Origin: Macrotrachela quadricornifera
Taxonomy: Eukaryota; Rotifera; Eurotatoria; Philodinida; Philodinidae
Direction of reading: 5' to 3'
Assembly: GCA_022393335.1 (NCBI GenBank)
Contig: JAJEKB010021191.1
Location: forward strand, 2,141,944-2,205,943
DNA: 64,000 nt
Of this stretch, positions 46,903-58,428 are shown in pieces. Under the pieces are notes generated by a model. The model worked only from the letters and a program-made list of their open reading frames with translations. It was not told the DNA's origin and ran no database searches. A program made the translations under genes and the position numbers. The number at the start of each line of letters is the position of its first letter. Position 1 is the first letter of the stretch.

Positions 46903-47510
46903 TATAAAAGAAGGTTTTATTTTTCTTTTCTTCTCAATCTGCATACATTGAAGAAAAATACAACCAACAGACGAAGGTAACTCGGTAATTTCTTGAAAGC
47001 CGCTCATGACTGATATAGAAGAGGTCGAACTAACAAAATAAAAGATATTTTGTGAGCTTAATCTTCGAAATGATCAGAAGAAGTTTACGCTTCATATTTT
47101 AGAGTTTTCTATAGATTTTTAAATTTCAAATGCACTCTATATGTTGATAATGTTTTCAGACTTTCAACATGACTTTTATGTATAAGAGAAGATTGGAAGA
47201 ATCTATCAAATACCATAGAAGTAGAGCACACAACCTTACACAATCATCTCCATTTCTCTAGTATAACATATCGTCTAGAGCTGAAATGTTTTCCTATAGA
47301 TACCAGAGTTATTTTAAGATGCGTATTTTTTCTTTATTTTCAAAAAATATTGTACTGAAGAGCTTTGGATAAATTTTGAAAGTATGAAATTTTTCTGATG
47401 AGTTCTCCTCGAAACACTTGGGAGAGAAAGAATTCCGTTAAGATTGTATGATTTAATCTTTCTAATTGCAAACAAATTATGCATGAAATTATGTTGAAAT
47501 TTATTTTTAG
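46903..47510 (+). promoter_or_regulatory. TATA promoter, 5' leader exon and leader intron of the large gene
   Basis: TATAAAAG at 46,903-46,910 precedes a leader (AAAAATACAACCAACAGACG) ending GAAG at 46,976, a donor GTAACT at 46,977, and an acceptor TTATTTTTAG at 47,501-47,510. The acceptor lies 18 bases before the ATG at 47,529. An intron in the 5' untranslated region is therefore predicted. The layout is seen from sequence; use as a promoter is inference. Confidence 0.55.
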
Positions 47511-47528
47511 TTTTATTCAACAAATATA

Positions 47529-50500
47529 ATGGAACCTATTGATGAGGATAGATTAAAACAATGTTTGAGTTCAATCATTGAAAAGATCGATGATGTTTTG
47601 AAAAGATTGAAAAACAAGCAAGGAACTACATCAGAGACACATCCGTCCAATGCTACGACTACAATCCAAGCTTCAGTTAATCCAAACAATCCTATCACTG
47701 ATAATCCATTACTCAATAATTCAATTCAGAATAACAATGTGAACACATTTACAGTTGATCAAGAGGAAAATGATTTATTAGATACATTAACTAATGATAT
47801 TCAAAATATATTAAGAAATTGGTTGCCACAATTATCAACTCCATGTTGTAAGTATGTTGAACAACATTTACATCAATATCATTTCGATTCTGAAAATCAA
47901 GTATTCACTGAAATGATCACAGCTAATATTCTATACTCATTTAAACATAATTTAAATGGTTTATTATTAGCTGTACGAGCTTATCCAGCTTCACTGAATG
48001 GAGATTTACAAACAGTTGATAAATTTCTCACACGTTATCCAGAATATAAAGATAAGCCAGGCTTTTGGGGTACAACATTATTATATTCAGCTGCAAAAAA
48101 TGATCATCTTCGTTTAGTTCGACATTTAGTTGAAACAAGTGGATGTTCTGTAAATGCTCGAAATGAAAGTGAAATGGCTTTTGCTTTGATAAATGATAGT
48201 GATACGAATCGAGAAAACACTCGTACTCTACCGTACAATCCGGATCCCAAGTTTGCTTCCACAGCGTTACATGCCGCATGTTTTAACAATAATTTGGAAA
48301 CTGTCAAATATTTGATTAGTAAAGGAGCAAATTATTTTTTAAGAAATCAACTTGGTGAAACGCCAGTACAAAATGGTAAAAATCATCAAGCAATACAAGA
48401 TTTCTTTAAAGATTATCTCATAACAACATATATGAATACATTTCATGTTCCTTTACCCACTGAACCTATTCTAGATTGTCATGATCGAACACCAAATAAT
48501 TGTATTTGGGAATATAAACCAGTCAAAGGACATGAATGGGAAGAATTTACTATGAGTGAACATAATACTTTATCTAATGCTTTAATAACAGAAAGAAATA
48601 ATCAATCATTTAATCCAACAACCTATTTGAGTGTTCGACAAGGTACATATAATGTAAACCTTCTAATACTTCTACGTAGTGGTAAAAATCAAGAACCAAA
48701 TCCATCAAATCAAGATAGTTCAGCATGGATTCGATGTCGTGGATCGAGTGTAGCTAATTTTGATCTTCATTGTGTTTGGCAATTGATGTTTGTTAAATAT
48801 GATACAAAACAAACACCTCAAACAGATATTCCATCGTTGGATTCCAAAATTCTTCCAACTGAGTATGATAGTAAATTTCAAATAAAGCTAAATTGTTGGT
48901 ATACATGTGATTCAAAAAGAAATACTCTATTAGATGATGCTATGAATTATAGACGACGATATGTCGATATTAATTGTAATTTTGATCTTGATTATAATGG
49001 AAATAAAATTATTAAATGTAATCTATATACATTTACATTAACAAATAATGATAAAACGATCTTAGGTTTTATAAGATGGATACCAAAATTAATTGCAAAT
49101 ACACCAAATGATCAAAATATAATTAAAGTATTAGATAATTTTAAAATGATTAATAATTTTAATCCAATACCATTATCAACTAAACGATTAGAACAATTGA
49201 CTGGATCGAAATCAACAACTGGATCAAGTATTACAACAACAGATGATGAATTAAATAATCCAACAGAATTAGGAGCTGATTCATCAACAAATGAAAATGG
49301 AACGGATGATGGAGATGATGATGATGATAAAACATATTCCAGTGTATCAGTCAATAATTTAGGTACTTGGAACTTAAATGATCTTTTGAACAATGATTCT
49401 CAGACAACAACTACACAAGGTAAAAAGAGAGATTCATTCTTTTTATAGGATATATCAAAATTTTCAACCCTTTTGTCATATAAACAAAAAGATTAATATT
49501 AGTCCCGAAATCTGATTAGCTGAATTTTCCCATACGGAGAAACATACAACCAATTTCGAGATTTACACCCTAACGACAAATAAGGGAACACTGGCACGCC
49601 CCACGTATAGGGATTAAGAGCCCAAGGGTACCTATAGTATAGCAGCTGAAGCCTAAGAGTATCTCCCTAGTAGACAAGTTAAGGCCCTAAAGATACCCTC
49701 CTAATATAGTACTTGAGAACTCCAGAATACCTCTATAATATAGTAGTGGAGCACTCAAACGTATCCCCATAGTACACCACTTGAGTATTTATGAGTTCTA
49801 TGGAAGATGCATTTTGATTGGTTGAATAAAACGAACCATATCAGCAATGCAGACAAACACAGAAACACACTGTCAATTTCAGGATTAAGACTCTGACTAC
49901 AGTCAAGGAAATCATTTTAAAAGAGACCTAATTATTTTATTTATATATCCAAGTATCTGATGAATTTAATTTTTTTTTCTGTATTGTATAGAAGACCTAT
50001 AATTTTGATATATCATATATCTTATTTTTCTAGACAATATCGTAGTACCAACAATTGAACCTAATCCCGCTGTCGATACACCAGTACCAAATCTTAATGA
50101 TTTCATTGATAAACGCATAGGTGAATCTACAAATGTATCAGAAAAGTTAGAAGTTAATCACGTTTCCGAAACAAGTAATCGTTCTAAACAAGATGATGCA
50201 GCCCAACAAGCTAAAGTTGCTCTAGAAATGGAAAATAAACAATTACAAGAAAAGTTAACTTCACTACAGAATCAATTTGACGAACAACTAAAACTTACAA
50301 GTGAACAAGGTGCAGTCAGTCAAATAACATTGAATACTACAATGGATCAATTAGAAAATTTGCAATATGAATTACGTACAAAAACTGAACAAGAAAATTT
50401 AATTAAACAAACTGCGAAAAATATATCTACTCTTGAATATACAATTCCAAAATCTAATCAAGATATACTTTTAAAATTCAATTTAATTATAAATACATTG

Positions 50501-53500
50501 AAAAAATTAGATTATTCATTAAAAGAATATTTTAAAGATAGTGTACCATTAATTGAATTCGATCATGATTATATTAGAAAAATAATTCTTCGTGGTTTTC
50601 CTATTCATCATAAAGAAATGAAAAATATTTTTGATGGAATAAAAAATTTAGTTCAACAAGTTCAATCAACTCAAGCTTATTATAAACAACGAACAAATAG
50701 AAATAAAGAATTTTTATTAAGAACAATTCGTCAAGTAAATCGAACAAATTCTATCCATTGGAAATCTTATTACAACTCAATAATTAAATTAATTAATCAG
50801 AAATATGATGGTTATATTGAAGATTTTAATAATTATATTAATGATAAATTAAAAAATCTTATTGATCTTTGTATTCAAAATTCATCACAACAATTTCGAA
50901 AAGATATTACTGACTTAACGAATGATTATATAAACAAAGAAACATTTTCATCTGATATTGAATTAATAAAACAAAATGCTCTTAATGAATTTATTCATGA
51001 ACATATTTTCTTACAACAAAAATCAAGTAAAACTATTCCAACAAAAGAATCAATTTTAACATTAAATAAACATATTGAAAATATAAAAAATATATTAAAA
51101 AATAATAAGGATTATAAAGGATATGAATTGAAACATTTTCAAATGATTTGTTCTCTATTACAATGTTTAATGATTTTTTATCATTGTTTTTTGGCACAAT
51201 TACCTTTATTCAATGCATCATTAGATCTTCTAAACAAGATTGAAACGAATACAGTAATAACAATTGAAACAGCAACAGGTTCCGGTAAGTAATATTTTCT
51301 TGAAGAATATATCAGAATAGAAACTTTGAATAAATAAATGATTTTTTTTTATTAGGTAAATCTACACTTCTACCTGCTTTATTAGTTGCTGCTGGTTATG
51401 ATAAGATTATTGTTACACAACCTCGACGTTTACCATGTACTTTAATATCTCAACGTGTAAATTCTATGGTCAATGATGATATTAGTGGTTGGGCAGTAAG
51501 TGGTGCTGAGAATAATATACAAGGAAAAATTCTTTATTTAACTGATGGTCTATTAAAAGAACGTTTATTAAATGATAAAAATTTTATAACAGATAAAACA
51601 AATGTAAAAAAATCTGTTATATTTTTTATTGATGAAGTTCATGAACGTTCAATTAATATTGATTTATGTTTAGCTTTATTTGCACGATTATTAAAATTAG
51701 ATCCACAATTGAAAAGAAAAATGAAAGTAATTATATCATCTGCTACATTAGATGCATCAGTTCCAACATTATATAAAAAAATTCCTGGTTGTTCATTAGC
51801 TACATTTGATCTCGTATCATTATCAACACTTTATCCAGTTACTGTTCATCCTGTACCTAATGAAAATCTTCTTGATCTTGTCCAACAACTCTATAGTCAA
51901 CGTACTCGACATGATCAAATATTATGTTTTGTTAATTCAACTCAAGATACACATGAAAATTGTCAATTATTAAAAAAAATAACTAAAGGTGCTATTGTTG
52001 CCTATCCTCTTATACAATCTCAGTCGGCTATTGATCAACAAAAATATATTGAACAAGGAAGTGTCTTTTTCTCTACAACAGTTGCTGAAACATCATTAAC
52101 ATTTCCATGTTTAAAATATGTTCTTGATACTGGTGTAATTAATATGCCAGTTTATAGTTTAGAATTAGAAAGAACTGAATTACAAGAAACAAAATCTGCT
52201 GAATCTACAAGAAAACAACGACTTGGTCGTCTTGGTCGAACACAACCTGGTGAATACTATGCTTTATATGATTATCCACCCGGTAAATTAAAAAAAATTT
52301 TTTTTTTAAATTATAAGTTAAACTAGTGGTAGTACCTGGCGTTGGTCGGGAAATATCCATGATGAAAACTTAGCATGTCAGGAAACGACAGAAGACATGT
52401 AGAAGGCTTGCTTATGACCTTTTCATCTATTATTACTACATCTCCCCGCCGTGCATATACTCACAACTATTCTTAAATCGGATAATTCAGCAAATAATGT
52501 GGAGTGTGAGTGTCTTTCACTTAACTAATGCCTATTGCCAAACTTTATACTAATACTCAATGCAAAAAGAGTGACAGTAGGAGGTGGATATTCTAAAAAT
52601 TGCAGCAAATGCTCTGATGTTTCTGAAAGATTCGTAAAGATTGGAACGTATCATAACCTGTGTGAAGTTTCACCCCAATTCTCCCGCCGGTTATTCTTAT
52701 CCCTCTCGATCCTCCTCGGGACCTATGAGTATGTTATGAAAAGCTTGACACCACTACCTCATGCGGTGTCCGAATGTATAAAAAACAGAAAAAAAAGACA
52801 AAATTTCTTCTTTTTAGATATAGATTATATAAGTTATGAGAAATGGAATTTTATCTCACTTGTTGCCTTCTTCATTCGATGGATATTTTCATTCATATAA
52901 CTGTTCTTCATTTTACACATTCTGTCAGTCTTTTTCGAGTATCCTAAAATGTCCTGTTCCTCTGGTTGAAAGAGTATTCTGTGCAAATTTTTTTTACCGT
53001 TGGTCATGCCGTGTCCAAATGAATAGCGAAAAGACAAACAGATAGACAGATAAACATTCTTCTTTATATATGTCGGTTAGAAACTTTCGGTTTTCACGTT
53101 TCGACCAAAGAATTATCAATACGAAATGATTAATTTTAGAATCATAACGAATTCACTAAATTTCCGGAAAATTGACACAAACTTCATTGCAATATGACTT
53201 GGTGAAAACTCACCCAAACACCCTCTTCTCACGCCTGTGAATGGTAATTGCACTCTCCAAAACTACCTCTGGACCAGTGTCCGGCGTGATCGTGGCCGTA
53301 GGTGAAAGTTAGTCACGGAATCATCCTTAAAAACTGATGTCAAAATGTTCAATATTCATTTTTTGAGCTAAATTTCATAATTGAGTATGAAAATCTTTAC
53401 TTTATTACTTTCCGCAGCAACATATTCTTGTTTGTTTCACAAGCGCGATCGATGTATCGGAACTTTGACATAATACATATTTGTTAAGAAAAAAAGTAGA

Positions 53501-56500
53501 GAGTTTTAACAAATTAGTAGAAAAGGCCGTGACTATGAACAAATACCCGTGACTGTGACGTGACCGTGACTAAAAATGGTTGGTCACATCAGACTCCACT
53601 CTAGACCTAGGAAAGCACCGTGGAAAGTTTGGTAATGTTAGCTATTACACCACTGTCTGGGTGAGATTTCACCGACACCCCACACCCCGATGACCATGCC
53701 AACCCCTCATCGACCTTCTTTGGGACCTAGAGAAGCATTGTGGAAAGTTTGGTGACGTTAGCTTTTACTATCATTGAGTTAGAAGCGAACAGACAGACAA
53801 ACATTCTTCTTTTTATATATACTAGAGGAGGTGTCCACTACAAAGAGAATATGGTTAAAGTTTTGTACCTTCCACCCGACTTTTTCTGCTATACATAACA
53901 CGTCTTTTACAGGACTGTTTCCCGCTGTGGCTGAGCCATCTGCAACAGACATTTTCTCGTCACCTCTCGAACCTCTATGACACGACTTTTACCGGTATGC
54001 GTCAGGCATCTTTAACAGGATTATTCCTGCTATGCGTTAGGTATTCTCCATAGAACTCTTCTCGCCGTGCGTGATACCTCTTTCATAGGACTTTTTTCAT
54101 CGTACCTGAAACCTCTGCTACAGAGCTTTCCCCACCGCGCGTGGAGTATCTTTCACAAAGCTTTTCCCGTCGTGCATAACGCAACTTCAGTGAGACTCTT
54201 CTCATCGGGCTCAAGCTGCCATCCTCACTCACGTCCACTTTGGATACGATCACTTTCAAAATTATATTGAACTGCGTCGTTTGATTAGAAAGTGAGTAAA
54301 ATCACAGTCTCTTACGACTTGGATGAAGTTTCATGCACACCTCCTTCTCTCACCTCCAATCACTCTGCCGACTTTTCTCAGCAATCAAGGAACTAATGCA
54401 AATAGTTCCTTGACGCTATCTCTCACAATGACTAAATACATTGCGAACAGACTCATCAGAATTTCGATCTGTATTGATCGCAATGAAATTTCACCCATCC
54501 CCTTCCGCGCACCCCGTTTGGTGATTTCAACCTCAAGTCGACTTTCCTCATGAGCTAAGGAAGTAGTGTGGAAAGTTTTGTGACACTAGCTATAACAGAG
54601 ATTGAATGCATAGCGAACAGACAAACGTTTTTCTTTAAATATATACATACGTCATCGTTGTGAGTCAAGAAAAACAACAAATACATTGTTTGTGTGAGTC
54701 ATAGAAAACAAATGGATACACAATAGTTGTGAATCAAGGAAACACTCCTATACATTGTTCTCTTATAACCTATTAGAAACCTTCGATTTTCACACTTACA
54801 CCAAAGAGCCATCAATACAAAATGATTAATCTTAGAATCATAAGAGATTCGCTAAATTTCTGCAAAACTCATGCAAATTTCATTGCCATATGACATGGGT
54901 GAAATTTTACCCTCACACCCTCGGTGGGTGACCCCGCTATGGCTTTCCTCCGGGCCTGGGGATGCACCATGGAAAGTTTGGTGATCGTAGCTCTTACAGG
55001 GCCGGAATGCATAGCGAACAGACGGACAAACTGACAGATATTCTTCTTTATATATATAGACAGATGTAAATGTTCTAGGTCAGCAAAGAAAATATCCAGT
55101 ACCACAAATATGTCAATCAGATTTAGTCAATATTGAATTTGCATTACGAAAATCTCAATTAAAACTAAGTTTAAGAGAATTTCAAGAATATTTACCAGAT
55201 AAACCAAAACGAGAATATATTGATGATGCAATTAAACAACTTCAACGTTTAGGTAAATTATATTTATAGAATTTAAAAAATTTTTTAATAAAAAATAATC
55301 TTTATTATCTCATTTAGAACTTATTGATAAATCTTCCAATGAACATTTCACTACTTTGGGTGCAGCAATTGCCAAATTACCTGATTTTAGCTCTTTACCC
55401 ATGTCCAAAGCTGTCCATGCTGCATTAAAACGATATCGCTGTGGTCGTGATTTAATTATTTTATCATCAATTTTATCTACTCTTAATACATCAACTGTAC
55501 TTAAATCAATTCCACCTGAATATAAACGTTCTGAAGGCGATTTTATGACACTTTTACAAGTAATGAATACAATTTTATTAGTTCGTGATGCAGTACCTTC
55601 AAAACAATTTAATCTTGATCGTGTTTGTACTGCTAAAGGATTATCTGCTGTTACACATGTGATTAAACCAGCATTACGACGATATAAAAATTTAGAAAAA
55701 GCTTTCAGTCTATCTGATGAATTTCGTGAACTTGCTCAAGTATCATCAGGCAATTGGGAAAATATAGCAAAAGCTTTATTAAAAGGATTTTCTGATAAAG
55801 TTTATGCATCTCAAAAAATTCTTCAAGGTAAAACACAAAAATATGTCAAATATAATGTTCCTCATCGAACATCGAATAACGAACAACAAGATTCATTAGA
55901 TGAAGCATCTGCTATAGCTGTTATTGATCGAACATCAACATTAAGAACTGGAAATAAAGGCGCGTTACCAGCATCATTAGTTTTAGCTCGTGATGTTCGT
56001 TATTTAACAGCCGTACGTTCATCAGCTATTCTATCATTTGTTGGACAAGTTGAATCAGCATGGTTAGAATATATTTTTAGTCGTGAATTAAAATTAAATG
56101 CAACAGAAGAACAAACATTAAAAACTAACAATATATTACAACAAACAATTCAACGATTTGCACATGCACAAATTCAAATTAATAATGGAAAATTAATATT
56201 TCATGGTACATCTGGTCATATTATTAATGCAGAACTTTATGTTCGGCAACAATTAGTGACTACATTAAATTTTACATTACCATTTTCATCAACTGATTCT
56301 AATGATAATCTAAAGAGAAATTTAGCGAGTGTGACAAGTATGCCAGGTGATTTGTTTGGTCCATTACGATGGCGTTGGGAATCTGAACATCAAGTTAAAG
56401 TACGAACAAAAATGCATAAGAATAATGGAACAATTGATGTCACTGTGGAAGGTCTTGATTCACAAAATCAAGCAGTACGTCAAGAATTTAAGTCATTCGA

Positions 56501-58144
56501 AAATTGGCTACGTACGTGTGCTGTTATTCGAGATCCAAATTCAGGTATGTTGAAAGAAATATATGAATTTTTTGATTAAGCAAAAAGAACACTTTTCTAA
56601 CAATGTAATGTTAAGAGATTTTACAAAAGATTGTTTGAATTTTAGGAGTTTCACCGCGAGTTTTAAAACCGCAAATACGTGATAAATTCCGTGATATGGA
56701 AGTCAAAATTGGCAATATTACTGATCCAGATCGAACATTAGTTGATATTTGGAAAAGTTTGAAAGGTCCCAAAGCCACACGTGAAACACGCATGGAAGTA
56801 GTTGCTTGGATAGCTGTATGTCAGTTTTATTGTCGATTAGAAGGTGGTTTTGTTCGTGATTGGGTTGTTGGAAATTATTCAGCACAACCAAAGAATGTAT
56901 CATCAAATCAATGGATAGAAAAACAAACATCTGGTATTCCAATGTTACATAAAGATTTTGTTCCTTCAGATCTTGATTGTCATTTACCACAATCAAAAAA
57001 TTTTGATGTAGAAGCTTTTTTAGATGCATTATATGGCTATGGAATTACAGCAACATCATGGAGACAAGATTGGCGTTATGTACTTTTAATAGATGAAAAT
57101 ACAAAGACTGGTCCATTCACAATGGATTTAATTGAACCACATATTGCTTTAACACATGATCGGATTGATTTTGATGTTAGTAATTTATCATTAGAACGTG
57201 GATATACAAAAGATTTAGGTATGCGTGTTGATATAACAGGTGGAACATATCCAATTCAACTTGAAACAATTGTTGAAAATATTCAAAATAAAAATTTTCA
57301 AGTTTTACGACCAATTGACGGTGAAAATGGACCAAATACAAAAGGAACAGTTGCTGAACGAATTGAAAAAATGAAATCAAGAGGATGGACACAAATCGGT
57401 ACACCCTTTTCATTTATTCCAAATCCTCCATCAACATATAATGCTGTTCTCGTACCTTATCCATCATCTACATTACTCTATCAAAATCTTGTAACCGAAA
57501 TAAAAAAAATATCGGGTGCAAATATCATATCAATTGAACAAATAAAAAATCCAAATATTGAAGCATTGTATGAATATATGAAACGAACTATAGCAAAAGA
57601 ATGTCCTGGTAATGATCCTAGAGAAAGAGAATTATTTCATGGAACCGGTGGTGAAGCAATTCAAGGAATAATTGATAGAGGATTTGATGATCGATACTAT
57701 AAAAATGGAGCATGGGGTAGGTTTATAAACTTATTGAAAAATTCTTTTTACAATTGTTAGATACACAGAGTTCAGATTTATTTGTTTCATAATATATAGC
57801 TTGGAGTTGCCACAGTTTATCATATAAATATTCATCTCTTTTTGAGATTTTAATTTAATTTTTTTTTGTTTTATTTAGGGAGTGGTGCGTATTTTGCTGA
57901 TGATCCTCGAAAATCGAATGGCTATGCACCCCCTGATCCAAATACACAACGTCGTGTTATTTTTTATAATAAAGTTGTATTAGGTATTGAATCTGTACAA
58001 ACGCAAGCAAACAATTCAATTAGAGCAGCACCACTAAATCATCATTCTGTTCATGGTACTGGATTTCAATACCATGAATACATTGTCTATCGATATGGTC
58101 AAGCTTTACCATACTTGAAAATTACTTACGCTGCGCCTACATAA
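47529..58144 (+). CDS. Ankyrin-DEAH helicase-nucleotidyltransferase-PARP multidomain protein (2268 residues)
   Basis: Seven exons join in one frame with GT-AG borders: 47,529-49,419, 50,034-51,284, 51,356-52,282, 55,079-55,252, 55,318-56,544, 56,646-57,716, 57,879-58,144. Domains: ankyrin repeats about 155-295; possible WWE-like CIWEYKPVKGHEWEEF near 325; coiled coil about 690-760; DEAH helicase from about 1040 with ATGSGKST (Lys1049), DEVH (1140-1143), SAT (1176-1178), AETSLTFPCLKYVLDTG (about 1291-1307) and QRLGRLGR (1335-1342). Winged-helix and ratchet regions follow (about 1380-1480). A nucleotidyltransferase-like head has GGFVRDW (1890-1896) and SDLDC (1931-1935). A C-terminal ADP-ribosyltransferase has His2155 (LFHGT), Tyr2185 (GAYFAD) and Glu2247 (HEYIVY), the H-Y-E triad of poly-ADP-ribosylating PARPs. 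Every core motif is intact. Likely an RNA-dependent remodelling enzyme that also modifies nucleic acid or protein; the in vivo role is unknown. Intron 3 (2.8 kb) is full of transposons. AATAAA follows at about 58,197. Confidence 0.85.
49613..49800. repeat. Degenerate minisatellite in intron 1 of the large gene
   Basis: Five or so imperfect units of about 34-36 bases recur. Each contains a word like AGAGTATCTCCCTAGTAGA, AGATACCCTCCTAATATAGT, GAATACCTCTATAATATAGT or CGTATCCCCATAGTACA, spaced by a CTTGAG/CTGAAG/GTGGAG-type linker. It lies wholly inside the 49,420-50,033 intron. Confidence 0.55.
52283..55078 (+). repeat. Transposon-filled intron 3 of the large gene
   Basis: The donor is at 52,283 and the acceptor TTCTAG ends at 55,078. 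Inside are several copies of one retroelement-like unit of about 290 bases. The clearest is 54,770-55,060; another is 53,078-53,825, interrupted by the MITE at 53,276-53,599. Partial copies lie at about 52,670-53,060 and 54,315-54,650. Copies share a CACCATGGAAAGTTTGGTGA-like block and end in GCGAACAGACAGACAAAC then TTCTTCTTTATATATA. No copy has coding sequence, so they look like 3' tails of a LINE or SINE family. Frames reported across this intron (52,535-55,105) are not genes. Confidence 0.65.
53276..53599. mobile_element. MITE, 'GTCACG' family, inserted in a retroelement copy
   Basis: Left end AGTGTCCGGCGTGATC, right end GGTCACATCAGACTCCAC, imperfectly inverted and related to the MITEs at 1118 and 12,173. 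Flanks TCTGGACC (53,268-53,275) and TCTAGACC (53,600-53,607) form an 8-base target duplication with one mismatch. The retroelement sequence resumes immediately after it, which confirms the borders. Confidence 0.72.
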
Positions 58145-58278
58145 AATGCTATATTTTTTTATATTCATAAATATTTTCTATCGTTTACACTTTATTAATA
58201 AAATACTATATCATATGATTTTTAGTAAAAAAACTTAATGATGAAATCATACATATATAAGAGAAAAGGAAAAATCTA
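58145..58278. other. 3' flank of the large gene
   Basis: AT-rich, with an AATAAAAT-type polyadenylation signal at about 58,197. Confidence 0.5.
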
Positions 58279-58428
58279 CAGGGTTGGCCCAACCGGGAGT
58301 TGTAAGGATTGTGACAACCCCCTCAACTATCGAAAATTCTTGTTCTTTTCCAACGAAATCGAAATTTTTTTCTTGCATTCTTTTAGAAAAAAGTTTATTC
58401 TCATTACAAAAATCTCGGGCCAGCTCTG
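58279..58428. mobile_element. Short hAT-type MITE (150 bp)
   Basis: The left end CAGGGTTGGCCCAACC and the right end TCGGGCCAGCTCTG are inverted and fit the hAT CAGRGYTGGCCC style. Flanks AAAATCTA and AAGGTCCA match at 5 of 8 positions, so the target duplication is weak. No coding content. Confidence 0.5.

Noticed and set aside
52535..55105. Several open frames of 60-121 codons within intron 3 of the large gene
   Set aside because: They consist of retroelement-tail and MITE sequence and lie inside a well-defined GT-AG intron.
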